17,946 nucleotides of DNA from Patescibacteria group bacterium UBA6263 (GCA_002441085.1 DJVF01000004.1:2961-20906); one strand, 5' to 3'; shown: positions 1-10,200, numbered from the stretch's first letter. Notes: a model not told the origin generated them from the sequence alone. Made by a program: numbers and translations.

Positions 1-149
1 ACAACTGGTGTTTCTTCAACAACTGGCATTTCTTCTACAACTGGTGTTTCTTCAACAACTGGTGTTTCTTCAACAACAGGTTTAGCACAACCAACTAAGA
101 ATACAGCACTTAAAGATAATAATAGCAAAGCTAATAATTTTTTCATCAT
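1..149 (-). CDS. Lipoprotein with VVEETP repeats, N-terminal part (runs off the window)
   Basis: This is the first 49 codons of a secreted lipoprotein whose 3' end lies outside the window. The start is the ATGATG pair at 149. Residues 2-20 form a signal peptide (MKK, then a Leu-rich core) ending in the lipobox L-V-G-C with Cys21 as the lipidation site. After CAKP the chain becomes a tandem repeat of VVEETP (one copy VVEEMP), encoded by 18-bp DNA repeats covering about positions 1-80. Such Pro/Glu repeats usually act as flexible spacers between the lipid anchor and a folded domain. Known: the lipobox directs lipid anchoring. Inferred: spacer role. The downstream domain is unknown. No TGA occurs here, but only one glycine is visible, so this says nothing about origin. 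Confidence 0.8.
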   Translation of the reverse strand, partial: MMKKLLALLLLSLSAVFLVGCAKPVVEETPVVEETPVVEEMPVVEETPV

Positions 150-181
150 AAAAAAATTAACAAATAAAATTTACGAAATAA

Positions 182-209
182 GTTATATAAATATACGAAC
201 GTTTTTCAA
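182..209 (-). promoter_or_regulatory. Candidate promoter of the repeat lipoprotein
   Basis: On the minus strand TTGAAA (204-209) and TATAAC (182-187) are separated by 16 bp and lie about 33 bp upstream of the lipoprotein start. It diverges from the promoter at 243-270. Read by eye in AT-rich DNA, so chance is possible. Confidence 0.45.
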
Positions 210-242
210 TAGATTTATATATAATCAAAAACAAGCCAAAAT

Positions 243-270
243 TTGACAAAAAAAAAATTAAAAGTATAAT
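243..270 (+). promoter_or_regulatory. Perfect-consensus sigma70-type promoter for the 303-4993 gene run
   Basis: TTGACA at 243-248 and TATAAT at 265-270 match both consensus hexamers exactly, with a 16-bp A-rich spacer. The expected transcription start is near 277, leaving a leader of about 25 nt before the ATG at 303. No Shine-Dalgarno sequence is visible in that leader. Confidence 0.7.
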
Positions 271-302
271 TTATTTATGGACTATTTTATAATAATAAAA
301 CT

Positions 303-2498
303 ATGGAAGACAGAATAAAACTAGAAATATGATTCAAAAAAGAACATGAAAAAATAGCAAAAATATATAAAAAGATTTATATATTAGTTTTTAGATTTGC
401 TCTACCATTTATACTGATTATATCTTCTTTATTTATAACAAATAATGCTATAAATAGAAATAATCTACAAAACATATCTATATTTCCAGATATTGATAAA
501 ACCAATCTATTACAAGAAGATTTAATACAAAAATTCAACAAAATCAATGATCAAAAAATAGATAATAAACAGATAGAGATTGAAATATTACAATGAGATT
601 TATATACCAAATCCAATCAAATATATTCTATCGATAACTTGGTAAAGTACCAATGATATATTATACCAAAATCTTTTGTAATAGATGAAAATATCATCTT
701 AAGCGCAGTAGAATATTTTGATAGCGACTCTTACTCAATAGATAAATTAGAAAGCGTCATAAAAAACATAGTATTTTCGACTAAATTAGACACCAACAAC
801 CAAAATAATAAACAAATGGTTTTAGATGAGAACATAGAAAATACCTTCAATATATCTTGTATATTTGAAAATAAAATTACACAAAAAATGTGTGATTATT
901 ATACAGATCAATTTTTAAAATCATTTTTTGTATATGATATAAAAAACGATATATCTTGATTAAACAGAATCAATGAAAAACTATCCCAAACAGATAAGCA
1001 TAAAAATTTTTGTGAATGAATAAAAAAAATTATCTTATATAGCAAATCAACAGAATACGATTTAAAAGACATAGTACAGACATGCTGATCTTGAATATCT
1101 ATACAAGAATTTCAAAAAATAAATAATTTTATATTAGTACAAAAAGAGTTAAATGATTGATACATCAAAGACCAAATATATGAACAAGAAGATATAAACA
1201 TATACAAATTACTATCTTTTCAACAGATAATATTCAATGATATAAAATCACAAAGGATAAATAATGTACGTATAAATAGCTATATAAATTTTCTAAAAAA
1301 CTTATTAAAAAACAATAATTTAAGTCAGTTTTACAAAGAAGAAATATATCGATTCAATAACTATTTTTTGATAAAAAACCTAGAAAGCATTCCATCTAGT
1401 GACTCCAATGTTATAAAAGATCTTTATTCTATAAACAAATGAAATAGTTTGTTTTGAATAATTTGACTCAGCTCACAAATCAAAAATAAAAATTTAGAAA
1501 ATTACAATAATCCAAGCACCAATCAAAACAACCAGACATGATGAAATTTGTCTTGAAATCAAAATTTAACAATTGAAACCTTATTACAATGATTATATAA
1601 TTTGTCTTTTTTAACTATAACAAAAAATGAAATACTAGATAATAAAAAAATACAGTTACAATGACATTTTCAGATATCAAATCAGAATATAAAAACCAAT
1701 ATGACATTTGAACAATATTTAAATACTTTGATAGTTAAAAAAATATATCTTTCTAAATACGAATGATTTAGCATTATCATAAATAGCTTAATAGAGACAC
1801 AAAATCGATGAATAAACAAATTATACCAATATATATTAGAAAATATAGATAATTACTGAGCTATAGAAGATATATCTATTAATGATATATGATTATGTGA
1901 TATACTCAAAATAAGAAGTAACTACAAAATATTAGAATGTAGTGAACAAACTATAACTATAGAAAAAAACTGAATTAAATATGAATTTAATATAGAAGAT
2001 CAAAAAATATCAGATTTTATAATAAGTGATCCAGACATTCAAAATTATGTCAAAGATAATCTAGCTGAATTATCACAAAGTAGTTTTTGATTGGCAGAAA
2101 ATATACGAGAAATATTAGATTTTACTATTACTGAGTCATCGCTAACATGAAATCAAAATAGCATATTAATAACAGAGATTTTTCAAAAACACTTATGAAT
2201 AAAGCCCAAAGATGTAATACAATGAGAAAAATCTTTTTTTCTCAGTTTTGAGTTAAAAGATATAAATTTTATAGCAGAATTTGATCTAGCGAGCAAAACC
2301 ATACAAGCATTATATTTCCAAGATATTAGACAAGATACAAGACCACTCAATATAAAAAACTTCTATCTAAAATTAGATGATAATAATAAAACTCAAATAA
2401 ATCAATTTTTAATAAACCCTATAATTTATATAAAAAACTTAGATTCATTCGCTTATATAAATTATGAAAACCAATTTATAAAACAAAGCGAAAAATAA
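303..2498 (+). CDS. Unknown 731-residue protein with one N-terminal membrane helix
   Basis: Intact only when TGA is read as glycine: a single frame runs from ATG 303 to TAA 2496-2498. Residues 1-24 are basic and amphipathic, and about residues 25-46 form a hydrophobic helix (LVFRFALPFILIISSLFI), suggesting a membrane-anchored protein. The remaining ~680 residues are hydrophilic, rich in Asn, Ile, Lys and Gln, with scattered Cys, and show no motif I recognise. It is the first gene after the promoter at 243-270 and lies 85 bp upstream of an exonuclease gene, so it is probably co-transcribed with the three genes that follow. Topology (large domain outside the cytoplasm) is an inference from the basic N terminus. 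I cannot assign a function; a lineage-specific surface protein is possible. Confidence 0.85.
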
Positions 2499-2583
2499 GC
2501 AATCAAAATCTATTGTAAATAAAAATCAAAATCTAATATTAGATAAACACATAGATAATATTTTTATTATTTATATAAAATTT

Positions 2584-3582
2584 ATGTACAAAAGATTTTC
2601 TACTAAAGAACTCAAAAATATAAAAAATAATTTCTTACAACATTTTTCTAATGTGATTAAAAAAGAAAAATGTAACAACTTAAATGAATTTTTCAAAAGA
2701 ATATTCAAACAATGAAATGATATATATTATTTTGAAAGATGAGAACCAACATTTAGAGTATCTCAAAACAATTGACAGATTATATTGATAGATGAAAAAG
2801 AAAGAATAGAATTAAAAATAAATGATTTGGAAAAGATAGAATTAAATAATATGTTAAAACTATTTATGATAGGTAAAAACAAAAATTGATCTCAAAAATC
2901 TATTGAAAATATATTATTAGAAGAGTTTAGGCAATGAAAATATTCAACCATAATGGGCAAACCCTATTTGGTATATGATATAGAAACCACGTCTGATACA
3001 AACGACGTCAAACAGTTCAAATTTTTGATATGATATTCTATGCAACCACAAAATGACAATACTATGAGCTATGAATATATAGATAGAGATTGATTATCAC
3101 AATTTGTAAAAAAATTATTAGATTTTGATTGATATATAATATGATTCAATAATATATGATTCGATAATCCTGTATGCATATACAACGCTTGACTTTGACA
3201 AGAAGAAATCAATATACTAAACAATAAAAGTATAGATATATTTATGTTTATACGAAATTTGACCGGTAAAAGGCTCAAATTAAATAAAGTTGCAGAAACA
3301 TTTATATGAAGTGGTAAAAATCTAGAATCATGATTAGAGGCAGAAAAATTATGGAAACAATACGAAGAAACTTGAGACAAAAAGTATCTAGAAGATTATA
3401 AAAAATATTGCAAAAATGATGTTAGGATAACAGCGCTTTCACTATTATATTTATTACATTTCAAAAAAGTCTTTATAGAAGGTGATGAAATATTATTTGA
3501 TATACCCGATCTAGTCAAAAAATGAAAAAGTAATTTACAAAAATCTGATAATGAAACATTCTCCAATCAATCAATTTTTTAA
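2584..3582 (+). CDS. DnaQ/RNase H-like 3'-5' exonuclease domain protein
   Basis: 332 residues under UGA = Gly. The C-terminal two thirds carries the three exonuclease motifs of the DEDD (DnaQ-like, RNase_H_2/YprB-type) superfamily: Exo I V-Y-D-I-E-T-T with D132 and E134, Exo II G-F-N-N-I-G-F-D with D194, and Exo III Y-C-K-N-D with Y275 and D279. These acidic residues bind the two catalytic metal ions in this family, so hydrolysis of nucleic acid from a 3' end is expected. The ~125 residues before Exo I are Lys-rich and not recognised. The ATG at 2584 was chosen as the first ATG in an open frame that extends upstream to a stop at 2479; an internal ATG at 2953 would give the bare nuclease domain. 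It sits 18 bp before the methyltransferase gene. DNA or RNA substrate cannot be told from sequence. Confidence 0.8.
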
Positions 3583-3600
3583 TAATTTATAATAGAATAA

Positions 3601-4359
3601 ATGATCTTAATCAAACAAGATTTGAAAAACTTCTATAATAAAAATGCTAAAAAATACCATGAAACAAGGAAAAAACATCGAGAAGAGATAGATATTATAT
3701 TAAATCAAATATCACTGGACAAAAAAATATCTATATTAGAATTTTGATGCTGATGATGAAGATTTATAAACCATGTCAATCAAAAATTTCCAAATATAAA
3801 AATAAATTATATATGAATAGATTTATCATCAAATCTAATAAAACTAGCCAAAAGAGATAATCCAAAAAATAATTTTATATGCGAAGATATAACCACATAT
3901 GTAAAAAACTTAAAACAAGAATCATTTGATTATATAATATGAACAGAAAGTTTTCAACACATACCAACAGATAAAGAAAGATTATTTTTGATGAAAAATT
4001 TTTATAGAATACTGAGATATGATTGAAAATTGATAATGACCAATCGATGCTTATCAAACTGGTTTATAAAAAAATACTATAAAAATATTTTGAATTCTAT
4101 ACTAAAATATATAATCTCATTTTGAGGTAAATCATATAGAGATATCTTAGTCCCTCGAAAATCATCTATAAAAAACAAGGAATATAGATTTTACCATATG
4201 TTTTCACTAAAAGAATTGACCAATCTATCCAAATTATCATGATTTGTAATAAAAAATATATGATACATACAAAAGGATTTTTCTATATCCAATGATAGAA
4301 GAAATGCGAGAAGTTCTATAAGCATAGTATCCAAAAAAATATTTAATTCCACAAAATAA
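3601..4359 (+). CDS. Class I SAM-dependent methyltransferase
   Basis: 252 residues. Motif I, I-L-E-F-G-C-G-G-G-R-F (residues 46-56), is the S-adenosylmethionine loop; all four of its glycines are TGA codons, which is direct evidence for UGA = Gly. The strand-2 acid is D74 in I-G-I-D-L-S-S, D96 in F-I-C-E-D follows strand 3, and F-D-Y-I-I-G-T-E-S-F-Q-H-I (109-121) is the strand-4 region typical of Methyltransf_11/25 proteins. The C-terminal ~90 residues are basic and may hold the substrate site. The gene lies 18 bp after the exonuclease and its stop is followed one base later by the start of a lipoprotein gene, so all are likely one transcript. Substrate unknown: small molecule, lipid or protein are all possible. 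Confidence 0.85.
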
Positions 4360-4360
4360 A

Positions 4361-4993
4361 ATGAAAAAAACAAACTTAACAACAACTATTTTATTTATTT
4401 TGACTCTTTTTCTGTATTGATGTAATCATGATGCTACAAACGACATAAAACAAGAATCACAAGATAAGACATCTTATACGTCGCCAGATCAATCAGACAA
4501 AAAAATTGAATGAGATACCATAAATACTCTTTTAGATCAAAATATAAAAGAAAATATATATACAAACAAAAAAGAATGATTCGATATATTGATACCACAG
4601 TGACGAACGGTACAAGAAAATAAAAACACTTGACGCACATTACTATCATCTCCAATCGAAAAATGAGATATCTTAAATGAGAATATAATCATAACCACAG
4701 ACAATCAAACAAATCACAAAACAGCCCAAGAGTATTATTTAGATCAAAAAAAATGAATAGAAAATCATATCAAAAATTACAATGAAATTTTAAAAGAAGA
4801 TAACGATATACAATGATATGATTCAATAAAAATAATATATCAATGATCTTTATGAAATCATAATTTACAACGACAACAAATTATATTTTTCAAAGATTCA
4901 AAATTTTTTCTCATAACATATACCGCCACACAAGATACTTTCGACAAATATATAAATCAAGCAGATCAAATAATCAATTCATTTAAATTTTAA
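4361..4993 (+). CDS. Lipoprotein, PsbP/DcrB-like fold suspected
   Basis: 210 residues under UGA = Gly. Residues 1-20 are a signal peptide (MKK, hydrophobic core) ending in the lipobox L-Y-G-C, where Gly20 is a TGA codon and Cys21 the lipidated residue. A polar linker (about 22-70) precedes a compact domain. The ending, a strand F-F-K-D-S-K-F-F-L-I-T-Y-T followed by a helix and I-I-N-S-F-K-F, resembles the C terminus of PsbP/DcrB/DUF1795 proteins, in which alternating strands end with a helix and the sequence 'SF'. That assignment is from shape, not a search. It starts one base after the methyltransferase stop and is the last gene of the 303-4993 run. Role at the cell surface unknown. Confidence 0.75.
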
Positions 4994-4997
4994 AATA

Positions 4998-5158
4998 GTC
5001 GCCGAAACTTCCCAAAGAAGTTTAACGACAATTTTCATATTCTCCTTCAATCTTGAGAAATCAGGATTAATTGAAGAATATGTAGTTGCCAAAATGAATA
5101 AATATTCAATTGGCAAATTATATCCAGTTATGCTGTTAGGAAATTTTTAAATTTCCTA
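4998..5158. other. Cluster of four consecutive hairpins in an intergenic region
   Basis: The 219-bp gap between two convergent gene runs is almost filled by inverted repeats. Hairpin 1 (4998-5029): GTCG and AAACTTC pair with GAAGTTT and CGAC. Hairpin 2 (5036-5082): CATATTCT pairs with AGAATATG, with inner TTCAAT/ATTGAA. Hairpin 3 (5086-5116): TTGCCAA plus TGAATA pairs with TATTCA plus TTGGCAA, loop AA. Hairpin 4 (5137-5158): TAGGAAATTT pairs perfectly with AAATTTCCTA. No open frame covers it. It could be a structured RNA, terminators for the plus-strand run ending at 4993, or a decayed mobile-element end. Confidence 0.55.
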
Positions 5159-5171
5159 CATGATAAAAAAA
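5136..5171 (-). repeat. Dispersed palindromic repeat, copy 1
   Basis: On the minus strand this reads a T-run, ATC, three variable bases, TAGGAAATTTAAAA and then TTTCCTA. The same arrangement recurs at 7231-7267 in the same orientation. Both copies lie just downstream of a minus-strand gene end. Confidence 0.55.
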
Positions 5172-5191
5172 CCCTCCCAAAAATTGGAAGG
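5165..5191 (-). terminator. Rho-independent terminator after the 5213-5521 gene
   Basis: On the minus strand CCTTCCAA (5191-5184) pairs with TTGGGAGG (5180-5173), one G-U pair, over a TTT loop, followed by a run of seven T (5171-5165). It begins about 22 bp after the stop codon of the 102-residue gene. Confidence 0.75.
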
Positions 5192-5212
5192 ATTCATCAT
5201 TTATCGATAATT

Positions 5213-5521
5213 TTAGGTTAAAGATAAAGACAGATGTTTTTGCAAATGTTCCAAATACATATTTTGAAACATTTCTTTTTGTTCTTGAGTAATTGTAGGA
5301 AACTCCAAATCTTTTTCATCAAAAGTATCTTTTGAATCTGGAGAATAAGACTTTTTTATTGTCTCAAAATCGCTTCCCAATAATGTCTTTAGGACATTAT
5401 AGGACACAAGGTCATTATAAGGAGTAAGACATACATGTATTCCCTCTTTGCCATTATAATCTCCCTCAGCTATAAAATAGCTGACAAATCTTTTCTCCTT
5501 ATCACAAACTTCTTTCATCAC
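5213..5521 (-). CDS. Unknown 102-residue protein without TGA glycine codons
   Basis: Starts at ATGATG (5521) and ends with TAA at 5213-5215. I recognise no family. The protein is soluble and charged, with a D-Y-N-G-K-E-G-I-H-V segment near residues 21-30 and an acidic middle (about 55-73). The C-terminal third looks helical (Q-E-Q-K-E-M-F-Q-N-M-Y-L-E-H-L). All four glycines use GGN, unlike the surrounding genes where about two thirds are TGA. Its start lies inside the end of the 163-residue gene, so the two are translationally coupled and probably work together. A terminator follows at 5165-5191. A foreign or mobile-element origin is an inference from glycine codons, with small counts. Confidence 0.7.
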   Translation of the reverse strand: MMKEVCDKEKRFVSYFIAEGDYNGKEGIHVCLTPYNDLVSYNVLKTLLGSDFETIKKSYSPDSKDTFDEKDLEFPTITQEQKEMFQNMYLEHLQKHLSLSLT

Positions 5522-5993
5522 ATCTCACATCCCACAAAGAAATTTCTCTAAAATCAATTTCTTCTGTGTCTTCATCAATTTCTTCATTCAATTGAAGGTC
5601 TTCAAAATCAACCATTGCAACGTACACAGCATCATCATCTTCGTCAGTTTCAGAATCGATTAAATCAAAAGATTCTTTGTTAATTAGATTAAAAGACCTA
5701 CTAAAGAGATTAGAAATTGGAGTTATTTTCCCATCAATCATTACCCATTTGAATATAGCTGCTTCCTGATCATCCAATTCCAAGATATCGTTAATTCCTA
5801 GATCTGGATCAGATAACTGATTCCACAGCCACATTTCTCCATGAGAAAAAAGATTTTTTGGAAATTTCTCTCTAAGAAAGCTAATATTGATTGGATCAAT
5901 AATTAGAATCTCTCTCTTTTGTAGATAATCAAAGAGAGATTTGATTGAGACTAGCTTTGAGCTGGCCTTCAATAAAGAACAATTTTTTTTCAT
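5499..5993 (-). CDS. Unknown acidic 163/164-residue protein ending TGA-TAA
   Basis: Starts at ATG 5993; an in-frame TAA shortly upstream limits the start. There is no family I recognise. The N-terminal third is basic with a helical stretch (S-L-F-D-Y-L-Q-K-R-E), and M-W-L-W-N-Q (about residues 54-59) stands out. The C-terminal third (about 115-150) is strikingly acidic, with D-S-E-T-D-E-D-D-D and E-E-I-D-E-D-T-E-E. The three glycines are GGA or GGG, none TGA. The frame ends with TGA (5502-5504) directly followed by TAA (5499-5501): with the standard code it stops at TGA, with the host code it gains one Gly and stops at TAA. It overlaps the start of the next gene by about 20 bases. Acidic proteins of this sort include antirestriction and inhibitor proteins, but nothing here proves that. 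Confidence 0.7.
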
Positions 5994-6089
5994 AAATTTA
6001 AATTTTGTTTATTAATTTTTGTTTTAAGACAATATATTCATACATATCTTTACATAAATATCAATATCAACTTCCATAAATCTACAAAA

Positions 6090-7163
6090 CTAAAGTTTTA
6101 TCTGTTTCAATAAATTACCAAGCAGCAAAATTTTTTGTTCACTTAATCATCCATTAATATCAGGATCTATAACAATTATTGGCACTTTCTTTATTATTTT
6201 ACCATTATATTCAAAATTGATTATCAAAAATCACTGAGATAAAGTACGAAAAGAGAAATTTCTTCATGTTCCTATTATCAAAACCTTATCCAAATTTGAT
6301 TTCAAAACTTTATCATTATAATCAACACTCAATACTCCATTTAAGATATATAAATCATCAAAATTTTTATTATTCAAACTATTTACAAATATATCAAACA
6401 CTTCTCACTTCCAAAGAATTCTAGGCTCATCACCAGAAAACATAAATAAATCTGATTCCAAATTTTGTTTTTTCTCAAAATAAGTAGTGTTTTTTATACC
6501 TATATTTCATTGCTTTTCTATAAACAATATTGGATCAACAGTATTTTTCAAAACTTGTTCCTGACAGCGAGACTCATTAACTATTTGATCTATACTACCA
6601 GTGCATCATCTAGGAAAAAAAGGATATCTACCATCATCATTTATATCTATTTGAAAATGAAGATGTGGTCAAGTAGTATTACCCGTATCTCATACTATTC
6701 ATATAATAGTATCTGCAGCCACAATATCTCAGACATTTACATATATATCATTTAAATGGGCATAACTACTATAGATTTTTCTTCACTTCAAAATATGTTC
6801 TATAATAACCACTTTTCATCGGTCTCATCTATTAGCAGTTTCTATTACGACACCATCTCACATAGAATAAACATTGGTTCATTTGGGTACAGATATATCC
6901 ACTCATAGATGAGTTCATATTCAAACATCCCAACCATCAAAATATGTTGTAGCCCAAAGCATAGAATATATATCACGATAATTATTATTGTTCTTATATT
7001 CCCAATAATCTGCATTTTCTATAATAGGCAAAGAGGCATTGCAATATTTTTCTCAATATTGACAATTAGTATCCACAAATTCTCTTATAGGATAAGACCA
7101 TCAATTTACATAAGATCCAAGTCATATAAAAGTCAAAAGCAAAACAACAAAATATCTATTCAT
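6090..7163 (-). CDS. Secreted M23-family metallopeptidase
   Basis: 357 residues under UGA = Gly. An N-terminal hydrophobic segment (about 4-20) is a signal peptide or membrane anchor. The peptidase domain spans about 75-175: T-H-L-G-V-D-I with H85 and D89, A-H-L with H136, and T-G-P-H-L-H-F with H167 and H169. H85, D89 and H169 match the zinc ligands of LytM/lysostaphin-type endopeptidases, with the other histidines catalytic, so cleavage of peptidoglycan cross-bridges is expected. The glycine of HxGxD is TGA. I count 21 TGA and 13 GGN glycines in the gene. A ~180-residue C-terminal part without recognised motifs (possibly a beta-rich binding domain, with Cys at about 190-205) follows. Start ATG 7163 chosen because the signal segment begins there; GTG just before it is an alternative. 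Likely role: cell-wall remodelling or attack on another cell's wall. Confidence 0.88.
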
Positions 7164-7190
7164 CACCAATAAAATATAATATAAAATAAG

Positions 7191-7220
7191 TCGAGAAAAA
7201 TCCCAAAAAGATTTTTCCGA
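7191..7220 (-). terminator. Hairpin between pump gene and peptidase gene
   Basis: GAAAAATC (7195-7202) pairs perfectly with GATTTTTC (7210-7217), extended by TCG/CGA across a one-base bulge, loop of seven. It follows the RND pump stop by about 50 bp in the minus direction. The U-rich right arm fits a terminator, but no separate clean T-run follows. Confidence 0.4.
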
Positions 7221-7230
7221 TGTTTTTATC

Positions 7231-7267
7231 TATAGGAATTGTTTTAAATTTCCTATACGATAAAAAA
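7231..7267 (-). repeat. Dispersed palindromic repeat, copy 2
   Basis: The minus strand reads TTTTTTATC, three bases, TAGGAAATTTAAAA, then TTCCTATA; TATAGGAA and TTCCTATA are inverted copies, flanked by TATC and GATA. It matches the element at 5136-5171 in order and orientation and starts right after the pump's stop codon. Confidence 0.55.
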
Positions 7268-10200
7268 TTATTTTCCAAATTTTACCAATGTTCCACAATA
7301 TTCATCATAAATTGTTTGATCATTATCACTAATCCAATACTTATAAAGACCATAAAATATTATGAACAAATATCCAAGCAATATAATTATATTTCCAATC
7401 ATAGCTCATCCGCTTCGAAAAGTTTTCAATATTCATCACAAAATTGTTCATACAAGCAAAGGCCCCAAAATAAAAATAAATTTAAGAATCAGTCTTTTGA
7501 TTGCCTTTCTTTTAGACATAGTATTTCAGTTTATATCAACGACTTTTATATTAAATATCTTATCTATATAAGTAGATTGTCAATTAGTCCAAGATTGTAG
7601 AATATGCTTCAAATAAACCACAAAATATAATACAAAAATAACTGCAAATAATATTTGAGATCGATCATATGTCCATAATCTCAAACCAAACATAAGTCAT
7701 AAAATAATCAACAGTAATATAACTGCCAATGGTATAGCCAACCATATAATAAAACTGATTATACTTCTTTTAAACAATCTTATAATTTTTATTTTATCAT
7801 GATAAATAGCTGGGATTATAAACAATGTCATTATACTAGAAAAAAGTAATCCAAAAATAATAGTATATCCCAATCCTGCAAAAAACTTATCTTGTTGGGA
7901 TACCGCCAACAATCACAAAACAGTAGTAAATGTAGTAGAAAGTATAGGAGCTAATCTAGATTTACCAGTTTCTTCGATTGCAGCTAAAATATTTTTTCAT
8001 CTAGCTATGTCTTCATTTATTCTATCAATAAGGACAATTGCGTTATTTACTACGATTCCAGTCAGCGCAATAAACCCAATCATAAATGCCAAACTATAAG
8101 AATTACCTGTTATCCAAAGTCATACATTGGCTCATAATAATCACAATACTACACTATATAATATAATTACAGGTTGCAAAAAGCTATTAAACTGCAAAAG
8201 CAAAATAGCAAATATCAAAAACAAAGCAATCAAAAATGCAGTTCACATAGCTGTTATCAAATCAGAGTTTTCTTGATTTTCTCATCCAGATTCAAAATAT
8301 ATTCATTTAGGATAGTCATAACTTTTTGCAAATTCAACAAACTTAGATTGTATATCTGTAGTAGAGACTCATTGCTCTATATCTGCCTCTATCTTTACAA
8401 CAATTTTTCATCATTCTCTACTAATTTCACTTACAGAAGGATCAAAAAAGTAATCACTTATAGCTCATATTTTTACCGGTCATTTGATAGTATTTATCGT
8501 TATAGAAGAAATATCAGTAGGACTCATACTTATATCAAAATCATTATATTTTACTTTTATAGAGTCATTATTTAATCATTGTTTTATAGATCCAGCTCAC
8601 AGTCAATTTGACAAAGCATAAAGTTCAAAGTTAAGATCTCATGGTTTTATTCACAAATAAGAAAGTTTGGCTATATCATATAAAAATACAAATTGACCAG
8701 GCGTTGATGTAGATGAAATAGTAATGTTTTTAGCTCCATTTATACTGCCAAGATAAGTTTCAAAATCTTTGGCTACAAACAACATCTCATCAAAACTTTC
8801 ATTAGTGTCTGCTATCAATTTTATTCATATGGCCTTAACGCTAGGAGGTCAACCAGCTTGAACTTCAGTCTCTACCTGCAATCATTCTGATTTCAAAAAA
8901 CTTAATCTTTGTAATATATCTTTTTCTACCTGGAAACTGTCTCTTTTCCTTTGTTTAGAATCAAACAAATCTATAGATACAGAAACCCTGTTATCCTTTA
9001 GGGTATAATAATATATCTTGATTTCAGGGATATTTGAAAATGCATTATCTATTCATTTAATCTTATCCAAAACAATATCCTGATCCAATCACTTTTTAGC
9101 AGTTATTGTTGCATACAAATAATTACTATCAGACGAAGGAAAAAGATTAAAACCTATACTAGGAGACAAAACAATAAAACTTAATAACAACAAAAATATT
9201 GGTATAATAATTGACAATATTCTACTACGAGGATTTTTCATTACAATAGATAGTTTATCAGTATATCGATCTCACATCTTATCCAAAAATTTTTCTCTTC
9301 GACTAATATTATTATAATCTGAAAGTGTTTTTCATTTCCTCTCTTCCTCCAAAAGTATCATCTCATCTTTTGGTAGATATTGCAAATCTCAAATATCTTC
9401 ATAAACCTTATTTTTTTTACTAAGCTTAAAGTATAATGCTGAGTTTATTGTCAATGAAACAAACAAAGATGCTAATAGTGTAATAAATATTGTTATAGGG
9501 ATATAAGCCAAAAATTTTCACATAATTCCTGGCAAAGTCATCATTGGCAAAAATACAACCAAAGTAGTCGCTGTACCAGCTATCAATGGGATTGAATACT
9601 CTTTTACAGCCAAAAGAACAGAAGATTTGGGATTATATCATTGTCTAAGTTTTTGATGAGCTCATTGTACAACCACAATTGTTGCATCTATAGCTATACC
9701 AAAACAAACTATCAGACTAAAGTTTGTCAAAAAATTCATAGATAATCCCATTTGATTCAACACAAAAAATGTCACCATAAAAGCCAAAGGCACAGATATA
9801 CTAGCTATCAGCGCTTCTTTAAATCAAACAAAAAAGAATAATACCAAAAACACAAAAACTATAGTCCATAGTCAATTGACTGCCAAATCATTATAGTCTT
9901 TATTGATAATTTCAGCCAAGTCTTCGGTATATTCAAAATCAATTCAAATAAATTCTTGTTTTTTTAGTTCTTTTTCAATAGCTTTTTTGGCTGATTTAGA
10001 AGCTTTAAAAATAGTGGTTCATTTATTTTTATTTACAAGCAGTGAAACAAAATAATTACCAGAAGTATTATATGTACCTAGTATCTTGACACTATCATCT
10101 TTTAATCTCTTTTCTATTTTAGCTATATCTTGCAACAAAACAAAAGATCCAGATGGAGTATAAATAGGTATAGATCATAAATCCTGCAAATTAGATAGTT

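Noticed and set aside
1..80. Tandem 18-bp repeats as a CRISPR or intergenic satellite
   Set aside because: The unit is a multiple of three, in frame, and encodes VVEETP after a lipobox; there are no spacers.
3746..3770. UGA = Trp (Mycoplasma-type code) or selenocysteine
   Set aside because: It would put four Trp or Sec in a SAM-binding glycine loop; Trp is encoded by TGG elsewhere and TGA is far too frequent for selenocysteine.
303..4359. Many TGA-interrupted frames that look like pseudogenes under the standard code
   Set aside because: With TGA = Gly they are continuous, family motifs are intact and lengths fit, so they are functional recoded genes.
3069..4655. Short minus-strand frames at 3069, 3875, 4191 and 4434
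   Set aside because: They lie antisense inside the exonuclease, methyltransferase and lipoprotein genes and show only low-complexity hydrophobic sequence.
6465..8575. Plus-strand frames of 60-133 residues over the peptidase and pump genes
   Set aside because: Ile/Ser/Tyr-rich shadows of the real minus-strand genes, without motifs or start context.
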